This document shows, one piece after another, positions 17,188-25,694 of a stretch of 40,189 nucleotides of DNA. The notes beneath the pieces were generated by a model, which worked only from the letters and a program-made list of their open reading frames with translations, did no database searches and was not told where the DNA came from. This stretch comes from an uncultured Collinsella sp. Its GTDB lineage: Bacteria; Actinomycetota; Coriobacteriia; Coriobacteriales; Coriobacteriaceae. How positions within the stretch are numbered: the stretch's first letter is position 1; every line of letters begins with the position of its first letter. The position numbers and the translations under genes were made by a program. The stretch lies in assembly GCA_905194675.1 (NCBI GenBank), contig CAJJTG010000020.1:1-40189 (forward strand). The letters are read 5' to 3'.

Positions 17188-18683
17188 ACGCCCTCCTCGA
17201 TAATGCGGTAGACATACTCCATGTCGAGCGCCCCGCGCACGACGTCGGCCAGGCGGTCGAACTCGCGCGCACGGTGATCGGCTGCGGACGCTGCGCCCGC
17301 AGCACCCACCACGCTCTCGGGCAGGCCGCGCTTGCGCGCGAGCGAGCGCGCGAGGGCGAGCGCCAACCCCGGTTCGTCGAACAGGCCGTGGAGATAGGTT
17401 CCGAACACGTTTCCGCAGGCCGCGCCTTCTGGTTTGCCGCCAATCTTGCCTGCAGGGGCGCAGGAGACGGTCGTTTCACCGTCGTGAATCTCGTACCCGC
17501 GCGCCGTCATGCCGTTCCACACCGAGAACGCGCCTTGGGCGCCCGTGATGCGCAGCTCCGACTGGGCGAGGCGCTTTTCCTCCTTGAACACCGTACTTGC
17601 AGGGATGAGCCCGAGCCCGCGCGCGGTGCCAGCGCCTTCCCTGCCGTGCGGGTCGGAAAGCTCGTCTCCCAAAAGCTGGTAGCCTCCGCATATGCCGAGC
17701 ACCGGCGTGCCCGCGCCCGAAAGCGCGCGTACACAGGCTCCGATGCCGCTAGCCGCAAGCCAGCGCGCGTCGTCGAGCGTGGTCTTCGAGCCGGGGAGCA
17801 CCACCAGGTCGGGTCGGCCCAGATCGGTCGTCGAGGAAACGTAGCGCACGCCCATGCCTGGCACGCGCGAAAGCGGGTCGAAGTCGGTGAAGTTCGAAAG
17901 ATGCGGAAGGCGCACGACGGCGACATCGATGACGCCGCGCGCCTCGCGGGCAGATAGGCGCGGCGCGAGCGAGTCCTCGTCATCCAGGTCGAGCGTAAGA
18001 TACGGCACGACCCCCACGACGGGAACCCCGCACATCTTCTCGAGCGGGGCCAAACCCGGGCGCAGGATTTCCACATCGCCGCGGAACTTGTTCACCACAA
18101 GCCCCCGCAAAAGCGCGCGATCCTCGGGCGCAAAGAGCGCGACCGTACCGTAGAGCTGGGCAAACACCCCGCCTGGGTCGATGTCGCCCACGAGCAGCAC
18201 GGGGGAGGACACGGCGCGCGCGAGCCCCATGTTGACGATGTCGTTTTCGGAAAGGTTGATTTCGGCGGGGCTGCCGGCGCCCTCGATGACGATGACGTCG
18301 TTTTCCTCCGCGAGCGAATCGAACGCCTCCAAAATCTGCGGCATGAGCGCCTTCTTTCGCGCGAAGTAGTCCCTCGCAGCGAAGGCTCCCTGCGCCTTGC
18401 CGGCCACGATGAGCTGGCTTCGGTGGTCACTTTCGGGCTTGAGAAGGATGGGGTTCATGCGCACGTCGGGCGCGATGCCGCACGCCTCAGCCTGCATGAT
18501 CTGGGCGCGCCCCATCTCGAGCCCGTCGGCCGTGACACCGCTGTTGAGCGCCATGTTCTGGCTCTTGAAGGGAGTCACGCGCAGGCCGTCCTGCGAAAGC
18601 ACACGGCACAGCCCCGCCGCAAGCAGGCTCTTACCCGCGTTCGACATTGTGCCCTGGATCATGATGGGCTTCGCCCTACCCAC
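17184..18683 (-). CDS. cobQ: Adenosylcobyric acid synthase (glutamine-hydrolysing)
   Basis: Amidates four carboxyls of adenosylcobyrinate a,c-diamide using glutamine and ATP (the CbiP/CobQ step). With the start used here it is 499 residues, the usual family length. The synthetase half begins KPIMIQGTMSNAGKSLLAAG and includes PFKSQNMALNSGV. The class I glutaminase half has GICGGYQLLG (Cys nucleophile) and YLHGLFDEP. The frame stays open to 18830, but a GTG at 18683 sits 8 bases after a perfect AAGGAGGT, overlaps the cobD stop, and is clearly the better start. cbiP is the synonym in the anaerobic pathway. Confidence 0.96.
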   Translation of the reverse strand: MGRAKPIMIQGTMSNAGKSLLAAGLCRVLSQDGLRVTPFKSQNMALNSGVTADGLEMGRAQIMQAEACGIAPDVRMNPILLKPESDHRSQLIVAGKAQGAFAARDYFARKKALMPQILEAFDSLAEENDVIVIEGAGSPAEINLSENDIVNMGLARAVSSPVLLVGDIDPGGVFAQLYGTVALFAPEDRALLRGLVVNKFRGDVEILRPGLAPLEKMCGVPVVGVVPYLTLDLDDEDSLAPRLSAREARGVIDVAVVRLPHLSNFTDFDPLSRVPGMGVRYVSSTTDLGRPDLVVLPGSKTTLDDARWLAASGIGACVRALSGAGTPVLGICGGYQLLGDELSDPHGREGAGTARGLGLIPASTVFKEEKRLAQSELRITGAQGAFSVWNGMTARGYEIHDGETTVSCAPAGKIGGKPEGAACGNVFGTYLHGLFDEPGLALALARSLARKRGLPESVVGAAGAASAADHRAREFDRLADVVRGALDMEYVYRIIEEGV

Positions 18684-19899
18684 GGGTATCGACCTCCTTC
18701 GCCGAGCCTCGGCCATCCGCGCCCGCCATAGCGCCGCCACAAGAAACGCCGCCCCGTTCGTCGGGTTCGCCTTCGCCCGATGCACCTTCCGCCCGAAGCG
18801 CGCGGCCGAACGCCATCGCAAGCCGGGCATTCTCCTTGTGCGTGCGCACCGCGACGCGGCACCAGAAACGGGACAGTACCGAAAACGAGTCGCACGTGCG
18901 GACCAAAACCCCCTGTTTATACAGGCGCTCGGGGATGTCTTTCGCCGGAGTGCGGACTAAAAGAAAGTTCGCATCCGATGGCACGACGGAAAGCCCGAGT
19001 GAGGAGAGCTCGTGGGAAAGCCACGCTCGCTCGCCCGCCAATACATCGCGCGTGCGCGAGACGTATTCAACGTCTTCCAGGGCGGCGATGCCCGCGGCCT
19101 CGGCGACCGAGGAAACGGGCCACGCCTGCCCCGCCCGGCGAATCCCCTCGATGAGTTGGGCGTTTCCGCTGATCAGATATCCCAACCGCAACCCCGCCAT
19201 TCCGTAGAGCTTGGTGAACGCGGAGAGCACGGCCACATGGCGCGAACACGCGGCACGTGCGGCCACGCTCCTTTCGCGGGCGTCGGGCGCAAATCCGAGG
19301 AAGCACTCGTCCACGACGAGCAGCGCGCCCACCTGCTCGCAGCGGCAAGCCGCGGCATCGATCACGCTGGGGTCGACGAGTCGCCCCGTCGGGTTGTTCG
19401 GATTGCAGAGGTACGCCACGTCTCCCGGCCCCTCGATCGCGCGGGCGAAGGAGGCGGGCACGTCGAAGTCGTCCGCTTCGGAGAGCGGGAACTCCTGCAC
19501 GCATGCGCCGTAGTACGATGCCGCCTCCGCATATTCAGAAAACGTCGGCGCGCACACGACGATGCGTTTCGGGCGCACCGCCGCGGCGAGCCGCCAGATG
19601 ATGTCGGACGCGCCCGCGCCGCAGACGATAGTATCTTCGGGAATGCCCTGGGCGCGCGCTAGGGCGCGAACGAGCGCGAGGCTTTCCCTATCGGGGTAGG
19701 CGTCGATTCGAGAAAGCGCCTTGCAAGCTGCGGCGACGGCGCGCGGCGAGGGGCCTGCCGGATTCACGTTCACCGAGAAGTCAATGAGGTCGGAGGCGTC
19801 CCCTTCGCAAGCGATGCCAAGCGATTGCGTGCTACCCCCATGCGCACGGGCGCGCAGGATTCCCCCGGCAGCCCGGGGCGCGGCGTGGTCTTCCCTCAT
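18676..19899 (-). CDS. cobD: L-threonine-O-3-phosphate decarboxylase (PLP-dependent aminotransferase fold)
   Basis: Makes (R)-1-aminopropan-2-ol phosphate, the linker attached by CbiB. The 407-residue protein has the class I/II aminotransferase fold related to histidinol-phosphate aminotransferase. The N-terminal part has DLIDFSVNVNPAGPS. YLCNPNNPTGRLVD and LLVVDECFLGF bind the cofactor. SAFTKLYGMAGLRLGYLI holds the PLP lysine. The first 37 codons of the open frame are ignored, since the ATG at 19899 forms ATGA with the cbiB stop. A Gly/Glu/Arg-rich tail of about 40 residues follows the enzyme core. No pduX-like threonine kinase lies in this window, so its substrate must come from elsewhere. 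Confidence 0.93.
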   Translation of the reverse strand: MREDHAAPRAAGGILRARAHGGSTQSLGIACEGDASDLIDFSVNVNPAGPSPRAVAAACKALSRIDAYPDRESLALVRALARAQGIPEDTIVCGAGASDIIWRLAAAVRPKRIVVCAPTFSEYAEAASYYGACVQEFPLSEADDFDVPASFARAIEGPGDVAYLCNPNNPTGRLVDPSVIDAAACRCEQVGALLVVDECFLGFAPDARERSVAARAACSRHVAVLSAFTKLYGMAGLRLGYLISGNAQLIEGIRRAGQAWPVSSVAEAAGIAALEDVEYVSRTRDVLAGERAWLSHELSSLGLSVVPSDANFLLVRTPAKDIPERLYKQGVLVRTCDSFSVLSRFWCRVAVRTHKENARLAMAFGRALRAEGASGEGEPDERGGVSCGGAMAGADGRGSAKEVDTRG

Positions 19900-20870
19900 G
19901 CCATCGCCCCCACGGCGAGCACGACCGCCGCGCGCGCGGCACCGAAGACGACGAGCGCGCATACGGACGCGGCGAGCATAAGCCTTGTCGCCCGGGCGAT
20001 GTCGCCCCACTCGATTTCGCGGGACGCGTCGCCTATCGTCGGTTTCTCAACGAGCTTGCCGAAATACACCGCGGGTCCTGCCAGGCGCAGCCCGAGCGCG
20101 CCCGCGCACGCTGACTCGGTCTGTGCCGCATTCGGGCTCGCATGGCGACGCCTGTCGCGGCGCCAGATGTGCGCCGCCCCGCGCGCGTCGAGCCCGACGA
20201 TCGGGCATACGGCGATCATAAGCAGGGCCGATAAGCGCGAGGGAATCCAGTTCGCCGCATCGTCGAGGCGCGCCGAGGCGCAGCCGAAGTCGATGTAGCG
20301 CTCGTTTTTGTAGCCCACCATGCTGTCGAGCGTATTCACCGCCTTGTACGCCATGCCCAAGGGCGCACCCCCGATCATAAGGTAGAAAAGCGGCGCGATG
20401 ACGCCGTCGCTCGCGTTCTCCGCCACCGTTTCCACGGCGGCGCGCGCGACGCCCTGCTCGTCGAGAACAGACGTGTCGCGTCCCACGATGAGCCCGACAG
20501 CTTCACGCGCCGCGACAAGGCCGCCCCTCGAGAACGCACGGGCCACGGCCAGGCTCTGGCGGCGCAGCTCGCATGCCGCGAGAATCTGATAGCTCGCCCA
20601 TGCCTCGGCCACGAAGCGCAGGCCGGAGTGAACCATGCCGCAAAGATGCAGGATTCCCCAGGTCAAAAGCCCACACGCAAGCGGAAGCGCCACGGCGAGC
20701 ACAAGTCCTGCGGCGCGCGTGCCCGCGGACGTTTGCGGGCACGCGCCCCGCAGGCGGCCTTCGGCCCACGTGATCGCGCGCCCCATGGCGACGACGGGAT
20801 GGGGAAGCCAGCGCGGGTCGCCGAAGGCAAGGTCGGTCGCGAACCCGGCGGCGACGGCAAGAATCGTCAT
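19896..20870 (-). CDS. cbiB: Adenosylcobinamide-phosphate synthase
   Basis: Membrane enzyme joining adenosylcobyric acid to aminopropanol phosphate. The 324-residue protein begins MTILAVAAGFATDLAFGDP, and RWLPHPVVAMGR follows, the classic CbiB opening. The middle has ETVAENASDGVIAPLFY and the AVNTLDSMVGYKNERY block. Several hydrophobic segments run through the protein, and it ends in a final membrane helix (AAVVLAVGAMA). The ATG at 20870 overlaps the upstream TGA by one base. The 98 extra codons available upstream are a shadow of the neighbouring gene. Confidence 0.95.
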   Translation of the reverse strand: MTILAVAAGFATDLAFGDPRWLPHPVVAMGRAITWAEGRLRGACPQTSAGTRAAGLVLAVALPLACGLLTWGILHLCGMVHSGLRFVAEAWASYQILAACELRRQSLAVARAFSRGGLVAAREAVGLIVGRDTSVLDEQGVARAAVETVAENASDGVIAPLFYLMIGGAPLGMAYKAVNTLDSMVGYKNERYIDFGCASARLDDAANWIPSRLSALLMIAVCPIVGLDARGAAHIWRRDRRRHASPNAAQTESACAGALGLRLAGPAVYFGKLVEKPTIGDASREIEWGDIARATRLMLAASVCALVVFGAARAAVVLAVGAMA

Positions 20871-21871
20871 CACCGGGCATCGCCCCCCGAAGCGGGGCGA
20901 ACGTCGCGAAGGCAGCGCCCATCCCAGGTGGCGGCCCATGCGCCGCCCGGCTCGGTATGCACGTCGAAGTATCCAATTTTCGGGACAGCTAGCTCGGAGA
21001 GCAATGCTTTCACGGTACCCGCGTGAACGACGAAGACGGCGCGCCCACTCCCCTGGACGCGCTCCGATTCGCACGCCTCCCGAAACGCCGCGACGACGCG
21101 GCGGGTGAAATCGCTCTTGCCCTCGCCATGCGGGCAGCGCGTCTCGCACCAGGAGTCTACCCAAGCGCGGTAGCGCGCATCCTCTTTAAGCTCGGCGGCG
21201 CTTCGCCCCTCGAAGTCGCCGAAATCCATCTCGCGCAGACCGGGGCACGCAATAAACTCCGCGTTCGGGAAGAGGATGCGCGCCGTCTGGTCGGTGCGGG
21301 CCATGCCGCTCGTGATAACACGGAACACGTCACGATAGCACGCGAGGTCGCGCAAAGCGCGCTCACCCGCGCTCGACAGGGGCTCGTCGGTGCCCGCCCC
21401 GCTGTAGCGATGGTCTTCCGTGCCCGCCGTGGCACCATGGCGCACGAAGACGACTTCCAAAGGCGCGCCCGCACCCTGCGCCCCTCGAGGCGCATCGACA
21501 AGGTTTCCTTTGATGACCTGGGGAATCCCGCACGTCATGCGCACGACGACATCGGCGCGCGCAGCGAGCGCGCATCCCAGGCGCCCCGCGCGCTCGCGCC
21601 ATTGGGCGTCTTCCGCACGCATAGGGATGACCCCCGAGCCGACCAAGGACAGAATCACTACGTCGAAGCCGATCAGCCGCTCGAGCGCCCGGTCAGCGTC
21701 GAGCGCGCGTACGAGTTCCTCAGCACGGTAAGCGACACGGCCGGCAAAAGCCGCGGGCACGCCGCCCTCCGCAAACTGCGCCGCGTCGACGAAATCGTCC
21801 GCCGCGAACCCGAGCTTTTCGCGCACGAAGGTCCTCTTCCCCGAATGCGCGCCACCTACCACGAGCATCAT
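20870..21871 (-). CDS. Fusion of a CobU-like nucleotide-binding domain and a histidine phosphatase (alpha-ribazole phosphatase type)
   Basis: The 333-residue protein has two parts. Residues 1 to about 128 resemble CobU, starting MMLVVGGAHSGKRTF (P-loop-like) and ending FDVVILSLVGSGVIPM and MTCGIPQVIKGN. They lack the block with the guanylylated His that the separate cobU gene has. Residues about 136-333 are a phosphoglycerate-mutase-fold phosphatase with VVFVRHGATAGTEDHRYSG, EMDFGDFEGRSAAEL and VVHAGTVKALL, matching CobC-type alpha-ribazole phosphatases. That enzyme dephosphorylates alpha-ribazole 5'-phosphate or cobalamin 5'-phosphate. The start ATG overlaps the cobS stop as ATGA. The N-terminal domain may be a degenerate paralogue with a structural role; this is inference. 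Confidence 0.85.
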   Translation of the reverse strand: MMLVVGGAHSGKRTFVREKLGFAADDFVDAAQFAEGGVPAAFAGRVAYRAEELVRALDADRALERLIGFDVVILSLVGSGVIPMRAEDAQWRERAGRLGCALAARADVVVRMTCGIPQVIKGNLVDAPRGAQGAGAPLEVVFVRHGATAGTEDHRYSGAGTDEPLSSAGERALRDLACYRDVFRVITSGMARTDQTARILFPNAEFIACPGLREMDFGDFEGRSAAELKEDARYRAWVDSWCETRCPHGEGKSDFTRRVVAAFREACESERVQGSGRAVFVVHAGTVKALLSELAVPKIGYFDVHTEPGGAWAATWDGRCLRDVRPASGGDAR

Positions 21872-22635
21872 AGGAGCATGCCCCCCACCACCAGCATGGC
21901 AAGCATCGCGAGCTCGGCCCATTGCAGAAACCATCCGGCCAAATCCCCCGTCACCCCGCCGAAGCGGGACAGGGCAACATGGCGGTACCACGCGAGCACC
22001 AAAAGCCCCGCCACCGCCATAAAGGCGCCGACGGCCTGAGCGCACGCGACCATCCCTGCAGCCGAAGCCGCAGCGAAAGCGCAAAGCGGCACGACGATCG
22101 CCGCGCGCTTCTTCGCAGGCGAGAGCCCCGCGGCCATGCCGTCCGCCCGCGCGGCAGGCCAGCATTCAACGGCGAGTCCCGAAAGCGCGCGGGAGAACAC
22201 GAGCGAGCACAGAAGCGCGAGGAACGCCCCCGCCGTAAGCGGCAGCGCGGTGAACAGGGAAAACTGCAGAATAAGGTACACAACAACACCGATGACCCCG
22301 AAGGCGCCCGCCCGCGGATCGTGCATGATCTCGAGCTTTCGCTCGCGCGGGGCCCAACTTGCAAGCGCATCGGAGGTGTCGCAGAGCCCGTCTAGGTGGA
22401 TGCCTCCCGTCACCGCCACAGGCAGCGCCGCGAGCACGGCCGCGACGATGGTCGCGGGCACGCCGAGCAGGTTCGCCACGTGCCCCCACGCCGTCATGAG
22501 GAAGCCTTCCGCAAGGCCCACCAGGGGAAACGCGGCAAGTGCATGGGTTGACCCGAAATCGGTCCAGGCCGATTTCGGGACGGGGATGCGCGAGAACGTT
22601 CCGAACGCCGCGCCGATTGCCTCTGCTATCTTCAC
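21868..22635 (-). CDS. cobS: Adenosylcobinamide-GDP ribazoletransferase (cobalamin synthase)
   Basis: Integral membrane enzyme joining adenosylcobinamide-GDP and alpha-ribazole(-phosphate) to form adenosylcobalamin (phosphate). The 255-residue protein opens KIAEAIGAAFGTFSRIPVP. It carries the diagnostic GGIHLDGLCDTSDAL, HDPRAGAFGVIGV and GGVTGDLAGW motifs within a series of hydrophobic helices. The preferred start is the GTG at 22635 (GTGA overlap with the cobU stop, GAAGGA upstream). The longer frame to 22746 is a shadow of cobU. Confidence 0.95.
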   Translation of the reverse strand: MKIAEAIGAAFGTFSRIPVPKSAWTDFGSTHALAAFPLVGLAEGFLMTAWGHVANLLGVPATIVAAVLAALPVAVTGGIHLDGLCDTSDALASWAPRERKLEIMHDPRAGAFGVIGVVVYLILQFSLFTALPLTAGAFLALLCSLVFSRALSGLAVECWPAARADGMAAGLSPAKKRAAIVVPLCAFAAASAAGMVACAQAVGAFMAVAGLLVLAWYRHVALSRFGGVTGDLAGWFLQWAELAMLAMLVVGGMLL

Positions 22636-23180
22636 CTTGTAGGTCCTTCGCCTTTCATCCACACGGGAATCCCGCATACCACTTCGACTGCATGGTCGGC
22701 CAGCGCCGCCACGCCCGCGTTCACGCGCGCGAGCGCGCGCCTCCATGCCTCGTTCCCTTCATCGTAGCGCATCCCATCGGCGAACACGTCGACGGTGACC
22801 ACCACCGTATACGCAGCGGCCTGAGCGAGCCGTTCGATGCCTCCGAGTACCTCGCGCGCCGCAGCGTCGGGGTCACGCGGGGACAAGCCGCCTTCCGCGA
22901 AGAGCTCGTTCGCAACCAGGTTGCCCACGTCCTCCAAAAGAAGTGTGCAGCCGCGCGGAAGCCCGGGCGCTGCGGCGCCCACGTCACGCGAGCACTCGAG
23001 GGTGGAAAACCCTTTGCCTTCGCGCAGCGCCCGATGGCGCGCGATGCGGCGGGCGCCATCTTCCCCGAAGGGCTCCATCGTTGCCAGGTACACGCGAGGG
23101 CCGTCGTGCCCGAGGCACAGGGACTCGGCGTAGGCGCTCTTGCCGCTCGCGGCGGCGCCGATGACGAGCGTCACCGTCAT
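22632..23180 (-). CDS. cobU: Adenosylcobinamide kinase / adenosylcobinamide-phosphate guanylyltransferase
   Basis: Phosphorylates adenosylcobinamide and then transfers GMP to it. The 182-residue protein has the normal CobU length. The P-loop is MTVTLVIGAAASGKSAYAE. The segment YLATMEPFGEDGARRIARHR contains the His (in ARH) expected to carry GMP. Further blocks are CTLLLEDVGNLVANELF and a C-terminal EVVCGIPVW. The ATG at 23180 forms ATGA with the cobT stop. Unlike the CobU-like half of the gene at 20870-21871, this copy keeps every motif and is probably the active enzyme. Confidence 0.94.
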   Translation of the reverse strand: MTVTLVIGAAASGKSAYAESLCLGHDGPRVYLATMEPFGEDGARRIARHRALREGKGFSTLECSRDVGAAAPGLPRGCTLLLEDVGNLVANELFAEGGLSPRDPDAAAREVLGGIERLAQAAAYTVVVTVDVFADGMRYDEGNEAWRRALARVNAGVAALADHAVEVVCGIPVWMKGEGPTR

Positions 23181-24319
23181 TTCCCGGCCTCGAAATGCTC
23201 GTAAGCAGCCATGCCAGTCGCCGTGAACGTCTTCCCATCCCGGTACACGCGCAGCGCCGAATCCAGAAGGGGGAGATACGCCATGGCGCCCGCGCCCTCG
23301 CCCAAGTGCATGCCTGCGTCGAGGGGCGCCTTTATGCCGAGCTCGCGAAGGAGCTCCCGGCTTGCGGGTTCGCTTGATGCGTGGGTGCCCACGAGGTAGC
23401 CCAAGGCGTTGGGGCACAGGCGCGCCGCGCACAGGGCCGCCGTGCAGGATATGACCCCGTCGAGGAGCGCCGGCGCCTTCGAGACCGCGGCCCCCAGGTA
23501 GAAGCCGCACATCGCAGCGATGTCGAAGCCGCCCACCTTCGAGAGCACGTCGATCGGGTCGGCGGGATCGGGCGAGTTCGCGTCGATAGCGCGCTCGACC
23601 ACGTCGCGCTTGCGCGCGAGCGAGGCGTCCGAGAGCCCCGCGCCGCGCCCGACAAGGCTCCGCGCGTCCGCCCGGATGAGCACTGCGGCCACCGCCGCCG
23701 AGGTGGTCGTGTTGCCGATGCCCATCTCGCCCGCGGCGAGAAGGCGCACGCCGGCGCGGGCAAGCCCGCACGCGACGGCGATTCCGACCTCGATCGCGCG
23801 CACGGCCCCATCGCGAGACATAGCGGAGCCGTGAGCGATGTTGCCGCTCCCCCGCCGCACGTTCGCGCGCACCATGCGCGCGTCTTCTATGCCCCGGGCC
23901 ATACCTACGTCGACGGGCACGACCTCGGCACCCGCGAACGCCGCCATGCGGCAGGCGCTCGCGGCCCCCTCGCACATGTTGCGCGCGACGGCTCGCGTCA
24001 CATCTTGCCCGCTTTGCGACACGCCTTCGGCAACGACCCCGTTGTCGGAGAAGAATACCGCGAGCGCACGGGGAAACTCGGCCACCTCGGCGCTCCCCTG
24101 AGCTGCGGCGATACACGCGACGGCGTCTTCAAAGTCGCCCAATCCCCCCAAGGGGTGCGCGATGGAGTCCCACGCGGCGTACGCGGCGGCACGGGCGCAC
24201 TCGTCTGCGGGCGCGATCCGGGAAAGCGCGGCTTCGAGCACGGCGCCCGGCGCCGACGAGAACGCGCGCTCGACTTCCTCGCGGATGCAGGCAAGCGCGG
24301 TTTCGGTTGCTTCAGCCAT
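23177..24319 (-). CDS. cobT: Nicotinate-nucleotide--dimethylbenzimidazole phosphoribosyltransferase
   Basis: Activates the lower-ligand base by making its alpha-ribotide. The 380-residue protein has FFSDNGVVAEGVSQSGQDVT, LLAAGEMGIGNTTTSAAV and the GRGAGLSD segment. The C-terminal HLGEGAGAMAYLPLLDSAL includes the catalytic Glu. All are standard CobT blocks. The ATG at 24319 has GAGGAGG six bases upstream and overlaps the cbiA stop by eight bases. The upstream 26 codons of open frame are not included. No benzimidazole-synthesis gene (bluB or bza) lies in the window, so the base must be made elsewhere or scavenged. Confidence 0.95.
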   Translation of the reverse strand: MAEATETALACIREEVERAFSSAPGAVLEAALSRIAPADECARAAAYAAWDSIAHPLGGLGDFEDAVACIAAAQGSAEVAEFPRALAVFFSDNGVVAEGVSQSGQDVTRAVARNMCEGAASACRMAAFAGAEVVPVDVGMARGIEDARMVRANVRRGSGNIAHGSAMSRDGAVRAIEVGIAVACGLARAGVRLLAAGEMGIGNTTTSAAVAAVLIRADARSLVGRGAGLSDASLARKRDVVERAIDANSPDPADPIDVLSKVGGFDIAAMCGFYLGAAVSKAPALLDGVISCTAALCAARLCPNALGYLVGTHASSEPASRELLRELGIKAPLDAGMHLGEGAGAMAYLPLLDSALRVYRDGKTFTATGMAAYEHFEAGK

Positions 24320-25694
24320 GCCGCCTCCTCTCTGCGAACGACGCTGCGGCAGACGCGAACGCGCGCGCAACGTCGGGGTTCGCAGGATAGTACACATGCG
24401 GGAAGCCCGCCACCAGGGACGGGGTGGTCGTCATGCACGGCCAGCCCTTGTCGCGCCGGGGCTTCTGCGCCCAAAAGTCGCCGCCCGGGCAGGTGGACTG
24501 CCAGTAGTGGAACTCGTGCGCGCGGATGCGTGTGCCGCGCGGCCCGTAGAGCCCGTCGCGTTGGGAAGTAAGCTCCACGTACCCGAAATGGGACAGCCTT
24601 CCCCCGTTCTCGCTTGCGCCCTCAAGGGCGCCCGCAACAGGCCAGCGCCGCCCCTCACTATCGGCGATTTCGCGCTGCAGGTACAGAAACCCACCGCATT
24701 CGGCAACCGTCGGCATGCCGGATTCCACCGCGCGCCGCACGGCCGCGCGCATCGGCGCGTTCTCGGAGAGCTGTCGCGCATGGAGCTCCGGGTAGCCGCC
24801 CCCCAGATAGAGGGCGCTTGTCCCCCGGGGCAACTCGCTATCACACAGGGGGCTGAAAAAGGCCAGCTCGCAACCCAGGTCCTCGAGCACGCGCAGATTC
24901 TCCTCGTAATAGAACGAGAACGCCTCGTCACGCGCGACGGCGACGATGGGCCGCGCTCCCGCGATCGGCTCCAACCGGTAAGGTTCCTCGCGGATATCGG
25001 GTGCCGTCGCCGCTATTTCGAGCAAGCGGTCGACGTCGATGCTCTTTTCCACCAGCTCGGCCATCTTGTCGATGCGCGCGGAGAGCTGCTCGACCTCGTC
25101 GGCGGTCACAAGCCCCAGATGCCGGCTTTCGAGCGAGAACGCCTCGTCGGCGGGGATATTCCCCAAAACCGCGACGCCCGTGTGCTTCTCGATCGCAGGC
25201 GCCGCATAGGCGCAGGCAGCGGCGCTCGTCTTGTTCAGCACGACGCCGCGCACGTTCGCACAAGGCAGGAACTCGGCGATGCCGCGGATTACAGCGGCGA
25301 GCGATAAAGACGCCCCGCGCCCGTTCACCACTAAAACGACCGGCGTTTCCGTGTCGCGCGCAACCTGGTAGCTGCTCGCGTCGGCCACGCCGGGCGCCAT
25401 GCCGTCGTAGAAGCCCATAACCCCCTCGAGCACCGCGACATCCGCGCCCGCGACGCCACGTGCGAGCAGGGCGCGCAGCGTCGGGGCGTCGGTGAAGAAG
25501 CCGTCTAAATTGCCCGAGCGCGCACCCACGACGCGGCGATGAAAGAGCGGGTCAATGTAGTCGGGGCCGCATTTGAAGGCCGCGCATGCAAGGCCGCGGC
25601 GCGCGAGCGCGCGCAGGAGCGCGCACGTTACGACCGTCTTGCCGCTCCCGCTCGAGGGCGCAGCGACCATGAAGCGCGGGATGGACGTGCTCAC
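24312..25694 (-). CDS. cbiA: Cobyrinic acid a,c-diamide synthase
   Basis: Glutamine- and ATP-dependent amidation of the a and c carboxylates of cobyrinate. The 460-residue protein combines a dethiobiotin-synthetase-like ATPase half and a class I glutaminase half. The ATPase half has FMVAAPSSGSGKTVVTCALL, AAFKCGPDYIDPLFH and VLEGVMGFYDG. The glutaminase half has YLGGGYPELHA and VAECGGFLYLQ with nucleophile Cys333. GTRIRAHEFHYW lies near the C terminus. It probably starts at the GTG at 25694, overlapping the cbiET stop as GTGA. CobB is the aerobic-pathway name. Confidence 0.96.
   Translation of the reverse strand: MSTSIPRFMVAAPSSGSGKTVVTCALLRALARRGLACAAFKCGPDYIDPLFHRRVVGARSGNLDGFFTDAPTLRALLARGVAGADVAVLEGVMGFYDGMAPGVADASSYQVARDTETPVVLVVNGRGASLSLAAVIRGIAEFLPCANVRGVVLNKTSAAACAYAAPAIEKHTGVAVLGNIPADEAFSLESRHLGLVTADEVEQLSARIDKMAELVEKSIDVDRLLEIAATAPDIREEPYRLEPIAGARPIVAVARDEAFSFYYEENLRVLEDLGCELAFFSPLCDSELPRGTSALYLGGGYPELHARQLSENAPMRAAVRRAVESGMPTVAECGGFLYLQREIADSEGRRWPVAGALEGASENGGRLSHFGYVELTSQRDGLYGPRGTRIRAHEFHYWQSTCPGGDFWAQKPRRDKGWPCMTTTPSLVAGFPHVYYPANPDVARAFASAAASFAERRRHG

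Noticed and set aside
22632..24116. A 494-codon minus-strand open frame as one large gene
   Set aside because: Only its C-terminal 182 codons are CobU. The rest is Arg-rich sequence lying over cobT, which is clearly coded in another frame.
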